Assembly (NCBI GenBank): GCA_018332375.1
Contig: BOPV01000001.1
Span: 992,001 to 1,056,000, forward strand
Origin: Roseiterribacter gracilis
GTDB taxonomy: Bacteria > Pseudomonadota > Alphaproteobacteria > BOG-932 > Roseiterribacteraceae
Reading direction: 5' to 3'
Length of the DNA stretch: 64,000 nucleotides
The notes beneath the pieces are model-generated. The model was not told the DNA's origin and did not search any database. It saw nothing but the letters and a program-made list of their open reading frames with translations. Positions 51,097-59,734 of this stretch are shown piece by piece. The translations under genes and the position numbers were made by a program. The stretch's first letter is position 1. Each line of letters opens with the position of its first letter.

Positions 51097-51846
51097 ATGA
51101 AGCTCCTCGTACCCGTGAAGCGGGTGGTTGATTACAACGTAAAAATTCGCGTGAAGCCGGACGGCTCGGGTGTCGAGCTGGCGAACGTGAAAATGTCGAT
51201 GAACCCGTTCGACGAAATCGCGGTCGAAGAAGCCGTGCGCCTCAAAGAGGCCGGCAAGGCGACCGAGATCATCGCCGTGTCGATCGGCCCGGCGCAGGCA
51301 CAGGAAACGCTTCGCACCGCGCTCGCCATGGGCGCTGACCGCGCGATCCTGGTGAGCCACGAAGGCGAAACCGAACCGCTGATGGTCGCCAAGGCGCTGA
51401 AAGCGCTGATCGGCAAGGAAGCGGTCGACCTCGTTATTCTCGGCAAGCAGGCGATCGACGACGACTGCAACCAGACCGGCCAGATGCTCGCTGCCCTGCT
51501 CGGCTGGGGCCAAGGCACGTTCGCGTCGAAGGTTGCTGCTGCGGACGGCAAGATCGCCGTGACGCGCGAAATCGACGGCGGCCTCGAAACCGTCGAGCTG
51601 AAATTGCCGGCGGTGGTCACCACCGATCTGCGTCTCAACGAACCGCGCTACGCGTCGTTGCCGAACATTATGAAGGCGAAGAAAAAGCAGCTCGACACGA
51701 TGTCGCTTGCTGATCTTGGCGTCGATGCGACGCCGCGCTTGAAGACGCTCAACGTCGCCGAACCGCCCAAGCGTCAGGGCGGCATCAAGGTCGAAACCGT
51801 TCAGCAGCTTGTCGACAAGCTGAAGAACGAAGCGAAGGTGATCTGA
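51097..51846 (+). CDS. etfB: Electron transfer flavoprotein beta subunit
   Basis: 249 residues. Carries AMP in the EtfAB dimer, which passes electrons from acyl-CoA dehydrogenases to EtfQO and quinone. [41 protein letters not shown] and [18 protein letters not shown] are family signatures. Start at ATG 51097 rather than TTG 51088. Two bases separate it from etfA. Confidence 0.96.
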   Translation: MKLLVPVKRVVDYNVKIRVKPDGSGVELANVKMSMNPFDEIAVEEAVRLKEAGKATEIIAVSIGPAQAQETLRTALAMGADRAILVSHEGETEPLMVAKALKALIGKEAVDLVILGKQAIDDDCNQTGQMLAALLGWGQGTFASKVAAADGKIAVTREIDGGLETVELKLPAVVTTDLRLNEPRYASLPNIMKAKKKQLDTMSLADLGVDATPRLKTLNVAEPPKRQGGIKVETVQQLVDKLKNEAKVI

Positions 51847-51848
51847 GC

Positions 51849-52787
51849 ATGGCTGTTCTCGTCGTTGCCGAACATGACAACGCGTCGCTGAAGCCGGCCA
51901 CGCGCAACGTCGTCACCGCCGCTGCCAAGCTGGGCGAAGTGCATGTGCTGGTGGTTGGCTCGAACGCGAAGGGCGCTGCCGATGCAGCCGCCAAAGTTGC
52001 GGGCGTCACCAAAGTGCATCTCGCCGATGCGCCCGAGCTGGCGCATCTGCTGGCCGAGAATGTCGCGCCCGTGATCGCCGCGATTGCGCCGAACCACAGC
52101 CACGTGCTGTTTCCGGCGACCTCGTTCGGCAAGAACGTGGCGCCGCGTGTTGCAGCACTGATCGACGCGCAGCAGATCAGCGAAATCATTTCGGTCGAAA
52201 ACGCCGACACGTTCAAACGTCCGATCTATGCCGGCAACGCGATTGCGACCGTACAGTCGTCGGACAAGGTGAAAATCATCACCGTGCGCGGCACCGCGTT
52301 CGATCCCGCTGCAGCCGAAGGCGGCTCGGCGACGATCGAAACGATCGGCGGCAAAGGCGATGCCGGCGTGTCGAGCTTTGTCGGTTCGGAAATTTCGAAG
52401 AGCGAACGTCCCGAACTGACCACGGCGCGCCGTGTCATCTCGGGCGGCCGCGGCATGCAGTCGGGCGAGAACTTCCACCTGCTCGAAGCCATCGCCGACA
52501 AAATCGGCGCTGCGGTCGGCGCGTCGCGCGCTGCAGTCGATGCGGGCTTCGTGCCGAACGACTATCAGGTCGGTCAGACTGGTAAAGTCGTGGCGCCGGA
52601 TCTGTACATCGCCGTCGGCATCTCGGGCGCAATCCAGCATCTCGCCGGCATGAAAGACTCGAAGGTGATCGTCGCGATCAACAAAGACGGCGAAGCGCCG
52701 ATCTTTCAGGTCGCCGATTACGGTCTGGTCGGTGACTTGTTCAAGATCATGCCGGAACTCGCGGCCGAGCTGGACAAGGTCGCGTAA
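51849..52787 (+). CDS. etfA: Electron transfer flavoprotein alpha subunit
   Basis: 312 residues. FAD-binding subunit of EtfAB. The C-terminal FAD motif runs from [18 protein letters not shown] through [29 protein letters not shown] to [21 protein letters not shown]. Full length, co-transcribed with etfB and the following dehydrogenase. Confidence 0.96.
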   Translation: MAVLVVAEHDNASLKPATRNVVTAAAKLGEVHVLVVGSNAKGAADAAAKVAGVTKVHLADAPELAHLLAENVAPVIAAIAPNHSHVLFPATSFGKNVAPRVAALIDAQQISEIISVENADTFKRPIYAGNAIATVQSSDKVKIITVRGTAFDPAAAEGGSATIETIGGKGDAGVSSFVGSEISKSERPELTTARRVISGGRGMQSGENFHLLEAIADKIGAAVGASRAAVDAGFVPNDYQVGQTGKVVAPDLYIAVGISGAIQHLAGMKDSKVIVAINKDGEAPIFQVADYGLVGDLFKIMPELAAELDKVA

Positions 52788-52792
52788 CTGCC

Positions 52793-53662
52793 GTGACGGT
52801 CAAACAGGTCGGTATCATCGGTGCCGGACAGATGGGCAGCGGCATCGCGCAGGTTTGCGCGTCCGCTGGCTATGACGTCGTGTTGCTCGATGTCAGCAAG
52901 GATCAGCTCGCCAAAGCGCTCGACCTGATCGAGCGCGGGCTGAATCGCCTGGTGCAAAAGGGCAAGGTCAACGACACCAAGACCGTGCTTGCGCGCATTC
53001 GCACGACCAGCAGCTTCGCCGATCTGTCGAACGCCGATCTCGTCGTCGAAGCTGCGACCGAAAAAGAAGCGGTCAAGCGCGCCATCTATGACGAGCTGAA
53101 ACCGCATCTGAAAGACAGCGCGATCGTCGCGACGAACACCTCGTCGATTTCGATCACGCGTCTCGGCGCTGCATCGGGACGTGCCGAGAAGTTCATCGGC
53201 ATGCATTTCATGAATCCGGTGCCGGTGATGCAGCTGATCGAGTTGATCCGCGGCATCGCGACTGACGACGCGACGTTCGAAGCGACGCGCAAGGTTGCCG
53301 AGACGTTGGGCAAGACGGTGGCGTTGTCGGAAGACTTCCCCGCCTTCATCGTCAATCGCATCCTGCTGCCGATGATCAACGAAGCGATCTACGTCCTGTA
53401 TGAGGGCGTCGGATCGGTTGAGTCGATCGACACGGCGATGAAGCTGGGCGCCAACCATCCGATGGGACCGCTCGAGCTGGCGGATTTCATCGGGCTGGAT
53501 ACGTGCCTCGCCATCATGGGCGTTCTGTACGAAGGCCTGTCGGATTCGAAATACCGCCCCTGCCCGCTGCTGGTGAAATACGTCGAAGCCGGTTGGCTTG
53601 GTCGCAAAGCCGGCCGCGGCTTTTACGACTATCGCGGCGAAACCCCGGTACCGACGCGCTAG
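52793..53662 (+). CDS. 3-hydroxybutyryl-CoA dehydrogenase
   Basis: 289 residues. NAD(P)-dependent enzyme interconverting 3-hydroxybutyryl-CoA and acetoacetyl-CoA in fatty-acid/PHB-type metabolism. GAGQMGSGIAQVCASAGY gives the nucleotide fold; ATNTSSISITRL and MHFMNPVPVMQLIELI carry the catalytic Ser and His; the C-terminal domain includes FVVN-like FIVNRILLPMINEA and LGANHPMGPLELADFIGLD. GTG start at 52793, 5 bases after etfA. Confidence 0.93.
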   Translation: MTVKQVGIIGAGQMGSGIAQVCASAGYDVVLLDVSKDQLAKALDLIERGLNRLVQKGKVNDTKTVLARIRTTSSFADLSNADLVVEAATEKEAVKRAIYDELKPHLKDSAIVATNTSSISITRLGAASGRAEKFIGMHFMNPVPVMQLIELIRGIATDDATFEATRKVAETLGKTVALSEDFPAFIVNRILLPMINEAIYVLYEGVGSVESIDTAMKLGANHPMGPLELADFIGLDTCLAIMGVLYEGLSDSKYRPCPLLVKYVEAGWLGRKAGRGFYDYRGETPVPTR

Positions 53663-53665
53663 CAC

Positions 53666-55243
53666 GTGCGCGACGTCGGTCAGTTCGTCGAGATCGCCGC
53701 GCTGTTCGCCGCGATCACGACCGATGTTGCCGGCTACGAACGCTTCTCCGCTGCCTACCCGACGCTAGAGGCGCTGGCCGACGCCTACGAAACGATGGCG
53801 CCGTTCGAACAGCAGACGGCGCAAACCTTGCTGACCTCCCGGCAGCCGACCACGCTATTCGGACGGATCGCGCAAACTTCGTACCTGTCGCAACTGACCG
53901 GCGATCCGCGCTTCATGCGCGCGCTGACCTCGGACCCCGAGCTGCGCGCTGCACCGGCGGCGGTACGGTATTTCATCCAGTGGCAGGTGCTGGCGCGCGC
54001 CTTCAACCGAAGAGGCAGCGTCGACCAGGACACGGCGCAGGCCGTGCTGCGATCGTACCGCGCGTTGTTGCAGCTCTATGCGCGCAAGCTCGATCTCGCC
54101 TTCCCGCTCATCCCTGCAGAAGAGCGCGACTGGGATTTCGTGCCGATCGTCACCTTGCAGCTACTGACCAGATTGCACGCGCCCAGCGCTGACGTTCTCG
54201 ACTATGCGGCGCGTCTCGTGCGCATGGGCAAGCGTCCACTGCTGATCAATTCCTGCCTGATGCCGCGCGCCATGGCGGCGCCGTTTTTCAAGGCGACGAT
54301 CGCTAATCACAACGAAGGCTTCGAGGCGCTGCAGACGATGACGCATGACGGCGTCACGTTCGACTTTCTGCAATGCGCGCCGCTGATGCCCGACGAGCCT
54401 GAATTGTCCCGCATCGTGCGCATGCTGCACGCAAAGCGACCGGGCTACGTTCTGTCGATGGGCCATTCGAACCTGCTCGCCGATTTGTGCGGCAGTTTTA
54501 CCACCACAGTCGGCATGCCGTTTGGAACCGATTTCCAGACCACAGCCGCTTCGACCTACGTGTTGCCGCGGCCATGGGCCGATGGCGACGAGCAAGCGGC
54601 TGCATCACTGGCACTGGCGCGCGACAACGTGCTGGCGACACCCTACGCGTTTCGTCTGCCGGACTCGCACCGCGCGACGACCCGCGCCGACCTCGGCGCC
54701 AGCGATACCGACATTCTGCTCGCGGTGGTCGGCAGCCGTCTCGACGGCGACGCGACGCGCGAATGGATGGAGCAACTGGGTGCCGCGCTGGACGCGAACC
54801 CTGACGTGCATGTCGTCTTCGTCGGCAACTTTCCCGCCTACGAGAAACGTCGCGCGCTGCATCCTGCGCTCGAACGACAGACGAGTGCGGTCGGAATCAT
54901 CGACGACGTGCCGGCGCTGCTGGCCTGCTGCGACCTGTTCCTCAATCCGCCGCGCCATGGCGGCGGGTCGACCGCGGCCTATGCGCTGGCGCGCGGCGTA
55001 CCGGTGCTGACCGACCCGACCGGCGACGTCGCGATGGTCGCCGGCGCTGCCGCACTGCCCGGCCTGGCGCAGCTCCAGGAAACGCTAGCCAAGTGGCGCA
55101 GCGACATGGCATGGCGAAGCCAGCAGCAAGATCATGCCCGCCAGCGCTGGACGCAGGTGTCGGACCGCGATTCGCTGTTGCAGGGGATCGACGAGCTGGC
55201 GCGCAGGAACGCCGATCGCCGGGCACCGGTCTTTGCCGCATGA
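53666..55243 (+). CDS. GT-B-fold glycosyltransferase-like protein with helical N-terminal domain
   Basis: 525 residues. The first 185 or so residues are helical and unrecognised (AAYPTLEALADAYETMAPFEQQTAQTLL). The rest looks like a GT-B enzyme: SMGHSNLLADL, a hinge segment with LGASDTDILLAVVGSRLDGD, VVFVGNFPAYEKRRA and a donor-site region DLFLNPPRHGGGSTAAYALARGVPVLTDPTG. Acceptor unknown. GTG start at 53666, three bases after the dehydrogenase stop, so it is in the etf operon, and a methyltransferase follows 16 bases later. Confidence 0.65.
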   Translation: MRDVGQFVEIAALFAAITTDVAGYERFSAAYPTLEALADAYETMAPFEQQTAQTLLTSRQPTTLFGRIAQTSYLSQLTGDPRFMRALTSDPELRAAPAAVRYFIQWQVLARAFNRRGSVDQDTAQAVLRSYRALLQLYARKLDLAFPLIPAEERDWDFVPIVTLQLLTRLHAPSADVLDYAARLVRMGKRPLLINSCLMPRAMAAPFFKATIANHNEGFEALQTMTHDGVTFDFLQCAPLMPDEPELSRIVRMLHAKRPGYVLSMGHSNLLADLCGSFTTTVGMPFGTDFQTTAASTYVLPRPWADGDEQAAASLALARDNVLATPYAFRLPDSHRATTRADLGASDTDILLAVVGSRLDGDATREWMEQLGAALDANPDVHVVFVGNFPAYEKRRALHPALERQTSAVGIIDDVPALLACCDLFLNPPRHGGGSTAAYALARGVPVLTDPTGDVAMVAGAAALPGLAQLQETLAKWRSDMAWRSQQQDHARQRWTQVSDRDSLLQGIDELARRNADRRAPVFAA

Positions 55244-55259
55244 CAGGAGCGACACCAAC

Positions 55260-55871
55260 GTGACCAAGCAACCGACGCGCGTCGTTGAACGGATCGGCAT
55301 GACGCGCAGCGAGCTCGAGACGATCGAACACGACATTCTTCGTCGCCGCCATGTCGAGCGCTACGCCATCGTACGCCAGTTCGTGTACGGCCGCGTCGTC
55401 GACTGCGCCTGTGGTGTTGGTTACGGCACCTGGCTGCTGGCGAAAAATCCCGACGTGACGCAGGCCTACGGCGTCGATATCGACGCCGACGCGATCGAAG
55501 CAGCGCGCCGCGAATTCACCTCACCGAAAATCGAATTCCTGCAGGGCGATCTCGCCACCACCAAGCTCGACAAAATCGACGTGCTGGTATCGCTGGAAAC
55601 GATCGAGCATCTGCCCGACCCCGCCGATCTGTTCCGCTTTGCACAGCAGGCCGGCGTGCGCGAAGTGATCGTCAGCTTTCCGTCGAAAAAGACGACGCAC
55701 TACAATCCGCACCATCTGTGGGATCTGACGACGTCGGACATCGTCGATCTGTTCGCCGCCGCCTACGTGCCGATCCGCACCTTCGACTACACGTTCGACA
55801 CGACCTTCGTGCATCTCGCTGCGCTCGACCGCGTCGGGGCAGCGCCGAAGCGCTTTTCGGTCAAGCGTTAG
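55260..55871 (+). CDS. SAM-dependent class I methyltransferase
   Basis: 203 residues. SAM motif I is VVDCACGVGYGTWLLA, acidic loop AYGVDIDADAIEAARREF, and motif LVSLETIEHLPDPADLFRFA. The stretch after it (PSKKTTHYNPHHLWDLTTSDIVDLF) resembles ubiquinone/sugar methyltransferases. A GTG at 55260 preceded by AGGAG is the start. Closely follows the glycosyltransferase gene, so the pair may modify one glycan or lipid. Confidence 0.85.
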   Translation: MTKQPTRVVERIGMTRSELETIEHDILRRRHVERYAIVRQFVYGRVVDCACGVGYGTWLLAKNPDVTQAYGVDIDADAIEAARREFTSPKIEFLQGDLATTKLDKIDVLVSLETIEHLPDPADLFRFAQQAGVREVIVSFPSKKTTHYNPHHLWDLTTSDIVDLFAAAYVPIRTFDYTFDTTFVHLAALDRVGAAPKRFSVKR

Positions 55872-56233
55872 GGCCGGGCCGACAGAACGAACTTGTTGCC
55901 TTCGCTGTCGGCAAAGATCGCGTAGCTGCCCCACGGTTCTTTGGTCGGCGGCCGGGTGAATTCCACGCCTTTTGCCGCGAGTTCCGCGTGCGTGCGATCG
56001 AGGTCGTCACACCACAGCGACGTGTTCATAAACGATCCGATCCGGTCTTCATGACCTTCGGGCGTGAACAGGACGAGGCCGGTATCGGCGCCGGGAAAAC
56101 TCAGCTCGATCCAGCGCTGCGCGCCCATCGGTTGATCGGTCAGCACGCGCAGCCCGACAGTTTCGGTCCAGAACTCGAGTGCGCGGTCCTGGTCGCGGAC
56201 CGGCACGCTGACAAATTTCACGCCGCGGATCAT
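55868..56233 (-). CDS. VOC-family (glyoxalase/bleomycin resistance-like) protein
   Basis: 121 residues. MIRGVKFVSVPVRDQDRALEFWTE, RWIELSFPGADTGLVLF and YAIFADSEGNKFVLSARP follow the vicinal-oxygen-chelate pattern; the typical metal-ligand Glu is in WIELSF. Substrate unknown. Start at 56233 with GGAGGGG upstream; the frame further upstream is not coding. Confidence 0.87.
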   Translation of the reverse strand: MIRGVKFVSVPVRDQDRALEFWTETVGLRVLTDQPMGAQRWIELSFPGADTGLVLFTPEGHEDRIGSFMNTSLWCDDLDRTHAELAAKGVEFTRPPTKEPWGSYAIFADSEGNKFVLSARP

Positions 56234-56316
56234 TGCCCCTCCGATGGTTCGGCCATTTCGTTCGATCCGGGCCGTCATGCGAGAGGTCGGCGCGCACGGC
56301 AAAGAAATTCTCCCTG

Positions 56317-56337
56317 CTATAGTTTCTAGCGGTATAG
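56317..56337. promoter_or_regulatory. Dyad upstream of the winged-helix gene
   Basis: Arms CTATA and TATAG, 11 bases apart, ending 7 bases before the ATG of the helix-turn-helix gene. Also readable as two TATAGT copies 15 bases apart. Could be operator, -10 element or both. Confidence 0.35.
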
Positions 56338-56344
56338 TGGCGCG

Positions 56345-56647
56345 ATGGCCCACGCCGTTTCCGTCGATCCGTACGTCTTGGACGTGCTGATGCGCGACCT
56401 GGTCGCGCATGATCACCGCCCGTCGTCGTTCATGCTCTATCTGCACTTGTGGCGCGAAACGCATGGGCGCGATTGTGCGACGGTCGAAACCAGCCTGGCG
56501 CAGATCGCCGACGCCACGGGCTTCAGCAAAAGCGCGGTGCAAGTGGCACTCAAACATCTGGAACAACGGCGACTGATCGCGACCGAACGCGCACACCGCA
56601 CCGCGACGCCGGTCTTTCGCGTTCTGACGCCGTGGCGGCGCCGTTAG
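56345..56647 (+). CDS. Small winged helix-turn-helix protein
   Basis: 100 residues. VETSLAQIADATGFSKSAVQVALKHLEQRRLI is a clear winged helix of GntR/MarR-like type; the N-terminal part (SVDPYVLDVLMRDLVAHDHRPSSFMLYLHLWRETHG) is a helical lead-in and there is no effector domain. Likely a transcriptional regulator; the target may be itself or the divergent VOC gene, 111 bases away. Confidence 0.75.
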   Translation: MAHAVSVDPYVLDVLMRDLVAHDHRPSSFMLYLHLWRETHGRDCATVETSLAQIADATGFSKSAVQVALKHLEQRRLIATERAHRTATPVFRVLTPWRRR

Positions 56648-56959
56648 TCAGCGACGGCGTTCGTACGCCTGTTCGTAGTGGGCGCAGCGCCGGTCGAACC
56701 GCGTCAGCCACTGCATCGCCTGCGGCGCAATGTGGGCTGCTTCCCAATCGGTGCCGGCGAATTCGCGGATGGCGTCGATCGTTTCGAAATGGGTCAGGAT
56801 TAAAAACGCGACTTCGTCGCCATCGTCGCGTCGCAGAATTTGCGCACCGCGCAGGCCCGGAATTGCTTCGGCCGCGGGTAGGAACTCGTGTTCGAGAAAT
56901 TGCGCATAGCGATCGGCGTCATCGCGCCGGGTCCAGCCATGCCATGCCCGCACGATCAT
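56648..56959 (-). CDS. Antibiotic biosynthesis monooxygenase-like small protein
   Basis: 103 residues. MIVRAWHGWTRRDDADRYAQFLEHEFLPAAEAIPGLRGAQILRR and VAFLILTHFETIDAIREFAG match the ABM dimeric alpha-beta barrel. Function unknown. ATG at 56959 overlaps the end of the chrA C-half gene by 4 bases, so it is cotranscribed with the transporter genes. Confidence 0.78.
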   Translation of the reverse strand: MIVRAWHGWTRRDDADRYAQFLEHEFLPAAEAIPGLRGAQILRRDDGDEVAFLILTHFETIDAIREFAGTDWEAAHIAPQAMQWLTRFDRRCAHYEQAYERRR

Positions 56960-57471
56960 AGCGACAAAGCTCCCACGACTGCGCCGAAGATCAGAAACCA
57001 AAGCGGATTGCGCATCGTCCATATCGTGCCCGCGGCTGCGACTGCGGTCACGAGGCCATGCATGACATCGTGGTCAGCCGACTGCGCCAGGATCGCGCCG
57101 GTCGCGAGAACGAGACCGATCGACAACGGCACCAGCCCCGCACGCACACGCGCGAAATACGGATTGGAGTTGAACCGGTCGCCGGCCCGCGCCAGCAGAT
57201 AGGTCAAGGTGCAGGATGGTCCGCAAATGCCGATCAGCCCGGTCAACGCACCGGCTCCGCCCGCGACCTGCCAACCGACCAACGGCGCAATCAGCATGTT
57301 CGGCCCAGGCGATGCCTGCGAGATCGCGAACAGATGCGCGAACTGCGACGCATCCATCCAGCCTTGCGCCACGATTAGGCGCTGCATTTCCGGAACCGTC
57401 GAATTGGCGCCGCCGATGGCGAGCAACGACATCGAGCCAAAGATTACGAACAGCGTGATCAGTGTGCTCAT
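56956..57471 (-). CDS. Chromate transporter ChrA, second short-chain subunit
   Basis: 171 residues, one CHR domain with five or six hydrophobic segments. LLAIGGANSTVPEMQRLIVAQGWMDASQFAHLFAISQASPGPN is the CHR core. Short-chain CHR proteins are encoded as pairs that together equal the long two-domain ChrA. Overlaps the first subunit gene by 4 bases. Whether chromate or another anion (sulfate-like) is moved is not certain. Confidence 0.85.
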   Translation of the reverse strand: MSTLITLFVIFGSMSLLAIGGANSTVPEMQRLIVAQGWMDASQFAHLFAISQASPGPNMLIAPLVGWQVAGGAGALTGLIGICGPSCTLTYLLARAGDRFNSNPYFARVRAGLVPLSIGLVLATGAILAQSADHDVMHGLVTAVAAAGTIWTMRNPLWFLIFGAVVGALSL

Positions 57472-58025
57472 GCGCGTTTTCCCGCTGCGAACACGCCGAG
57501 CGGTGCTGCAACCGCGATGATCAACAGCAACGGCACGCGCAGAAACGCGGCTGCAACGAAGACCAGCGCCAGCACCGCGCTGCTGCGATAATTCGGCTTG
57601 GCACGGCGAAACAAGGTGATGCCGGTGCCGATGATCAAGCCGGCCGCAGCCGACGCCATACCGTCGACGGCAGCACCGACGCGCGGCGCGCCAGCGTAAC
57701 GCCCGTACAGAGTCGCAATCGCGATCAGCATCACCAGCGGCACGCCGCACAATCCGGTGAAGGCGGCAATCGCACCTAAAGCGCCCGCATGTTTGGTGCC
57801 GAACCAGACCGAGATGTTGATGATGTTCGGACCGGGCAGCACCTGCGCCACGCCGAGCATTTCGGCGAACTCGGTGTCGGTCATCCAGTTGCGCCGGTCG
57901 ACTAGCTCGCGCCGTGCAAACGGAAGCACGCCGCCAAACCCCGACAGACCGATGCTCATAAAAGCGCGGAACAAGGTCAGCGGCGGGATCTTCGCCCGTT
58001 CGTCGTCGGCGGGGACAGCACTCAT
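57468..58025 (-). CDS. Chromate transporter ChrA, first short-chain subunit
   Basis: 185 residues, one CHR domain: LFRAFMSIGLSGFGGVLPFARRELV and MTDTEFAEMLGVAQVLPGPNIINISVWFG. Start at ATG 58025; the open frame upstream runs antisense into the LysR gene. Partner of the following gene. Divergent LysR gene 78 bases away, with a good LysR box between. Confidence 0.85.
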   Translation of the reverse strand: MSAVPADDERAKIPPLTLFRAFMSIGLSGFGGVLPFARRELVDRRNWMTDTEFAEMLGVAQVLPGPNIINISVWFGTKHAGALGAIAAFTGLCGVPLVMLIAIATLYGRYAGAPRVGAAVDGMASAAAGLIIGTGITLFRRAKPNYRSSAVLALVFVAAAFLRVPLLLIIAVAAPLGVFAAGKRA

Positions 58026-58084
58026 CACGGTCGATCTACGCCCAACGACGAGCGATTCCCAAACGAGTTCTCGTACGCCTCCTT

Positions 58085-58099
58085 GTGAGCTAGGCTCAC
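58085..58099. promoter_or_regulatory. LysR-type box between chrA pair and lysR gene
   Basis: Palindrome GTGAGC-TAG-GCTCAC; its core, T-N11-A at 58086-58098, matches the LysR consensus exactly with full dyad symmetry. It ends 4 bases before the regulator's ATG, suiting autorepression. Confidence 0.65.
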
Positions 58100-58103
58100 G
58101 AGC

Positions 58104-58988
58104 ATGGCCCGCCGTCTCCCGCCCCTCGCAACGCTCCGCGCCTTCGAAGCCGCGGTTCGCCTGGGCGGCGCCACGCAAGCCGCAGGCGAGCTTCATGTGA
58201 CCCACGGTGCGATCAGCCGACAGCTGCAATCGCTCGAAACCTGGCTGGGCGCGCAATTGTTCGTGCGACGCGGACGACGCCTGGCGCCGACCGAAGCAGC
58301 CCAACGGTTCGCGCAATCGATCGGCGACGCGTTCGACGACGTCGAAGCAGCCGCGTCACGCCTGCGCGCCGCCGACACGCCGACGCCGCTTGCGATCGAC
58401 GCGCTGCCCACCTTTGCGATGCGTTGGCTGATCCCGCGCCTGCCCCGGTTTCAACGTGCGCATCCCGATATCGAACTCAGACTTGCAACCTCGGACGCGA
58501 AATTGTCGCGCACCTTGGCCGGGATCGACGTCGCGATCCGGCGCGGCCCGGAACGGTGGCAGGGATTCCGCGCGGCGCAGTTTCTTGGCGAACGCGAAGT
58601 GCCGGTTGCGAGTCCGGCCCTGCTCAAGCGCACGCCGATCCGCAAACCAAGCGACCTTGCCAAACACGTGCTGCTGGAAGCGGAAACGCGCGCGCAGGAT
58701 TGGACGCACTGGCTCGAAGAAGCCGGCGTTCCGAATTTGCAGCCGCGCGGGCGGCAACGTTTCACGCATTATTATCTGGCGCTGCAAGCAGCGACCGACG
58801 GGCTCGGCGTTGCGCTGGGCGGCTTGCCGCTGCTCGATGAAGAGATCGCGCAAGGGCGCCTCGTTGCGCCGCTCGCCAAACCAGCGCTCGAAGTGCGCGG
58901 CTATTGGTGGGTGACCGCGCGCCCCGACGATCCGGTGATCGCGACTTTCATCAACTGGCTCGAAGAAGAAGGAAAGCGCGCAGCTTAA
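58104..58988 (+). CDS. LysR-family regulator, GcvA-like
   Basis: 294 residues. PPLATLRAFEAAVRLGGATQAAGELHVTHGAISRQLQSLE is the GcvA-type N-terminus; a type 2 periplasmic-binding effector domain follows. Likely controls itself and the divergent chrA pair through the box at 58085-58099. Ends 4 bases inside the convergent protease gene. Confidence 0.9.
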   Translation: MARRLPPLATLRAFEAAVRLGGATQAAGELHVTHGAISRQLQSLETWLGAQLFVRRGRRLAPTEAAQRFAQSIGDAFDDVEAAASRLRAADTPTPLAIDALPTFAMRWLIPRLPRFQRAHPDIELRLATSDAKLSRTLAGIDVAIRRGPERWQGFRAAQFLGEREVPVASPALLKRTPIRKPSDLAKHVLLEAETRAQDWTHWLEEAGVPNLQPRGRQRFTHYYLALQAATDGLGVALGGLPLLDEEIAQGRLVAPLAKPALEVRGYWWVTARPDDPVIATFINWLEEEGKRAA

Positions 58989-59734
58989 GATTGCAGCGCG
59001 ATGCGCCCCGCGGGGCGATCGAAGCGCACGCGATATGCGGCCAGAAACGAATGTCCCAGCACCGCTTCACAGCCGAGCTTGGTACGGATCAGGCCGAGAT
59101 CCTGGATACGAAACCGCAGCCGCGTTTCGCGGCCGGACAGGGTCGCGAGCTTCTGCAGCATGACGCCGACCGGCGACGCGTCGGCACGCCGGGGATCGAG
59201 CAGGCTCGTCGGCGCACCAGTATCGACCAGCGCGCGCAGGGGTTGGCCTTCGACCAGCATGTCGACCACCGGCAACGGCGCAGTCGCGACCAGCGACATG
59301 TTCCACGTCGAAGCCGGATCGACCGTGTCGTCAAGCAGCAACGACGACGATGCGTAGTCCATCGCAAAGGCGGTGCGCGCCAGATAGGGCCAGCCGACGA
59401 TGGCGTCGAATTCGGTGCCGACCTGTTCGCCGACTTTCTCGATTTCGCCGTCGACGATGGTCACGTGCTCGGCGCTGCTGCGCCCGCCCAAGGTGAAGCG
59501 CGGCGACGCACCGTTGGCGAGTTTCAAGGAGGCCGCCAGGCGCGACGACACCTGCAGCGGCACCGTGCCGGCCGTGTCGATCATCGCTTTCACAGCGCGA
59601 TCGCCAACGCGCGCATCGGCGAATGGCAGACCAAAAGCGCTGATCTCGAGCTTGATCGTTTCCGCTGCAAAGACGCGCGGCGCGAACAACGCGGCGCCGG
59701 CACCGGCCAGCACCGCGCGTCGTGAGACGGTCAT
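58985..59734 (-). CDS. Secreted two-lobed aspartyl protease-like (retropepsin) protein
   Basis: 249 residues. The N-terminus VSRRAVLAGAGAALFAPRVFA looks like a twin-arginine signal. Two retropepsin-like motifs are present 118 residues apart: Asp53-Thr-Ala (AMIDTAGTVPLQVS) and Asp171-Thr-Gly (ALVDTGAPTSLLD), each followed by a hydrophobic-hydrophobic-Gly stretch (AIVGWPYL and AVLGHSFL). This is a single-chain pseudo-dimer, as in pepsins. The first lobe has Ala in place of the consensus Gly. Shares 4 bases with the oxygenase gene upstream. Confidence 0.78.
   Translation of the reverse strand: MTVSRRAVLAGAGAALFAPRVFAAETIKLEISAFGLPFADARVGDRAVKAMIDTAGTVPLQVSSRLAASLKLANGASPRFTLGGRSSAEHVTIVDGEIEKVGEQVGTEFDAIVGWPYLARTAFAMDYASSSLLLDDTVDPASTWNMSLVATAPLPVVDMLVEGQPLRALVDTGAPTSLLDPRRADASPVGVMLQKLATLSGRETRLRFRIQDLGLIRTKLGCEAVLGHSFLAAYRVRFDRPAGRIALQS

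Noticed and set aside
57468-58025. Split chrA as a frameshifted pseudogene
   Set aside because: Both halves have their own start, complete CHR domains and a 4-base ATGA overlap, which is the normal layout of short-chain CHR pairs.
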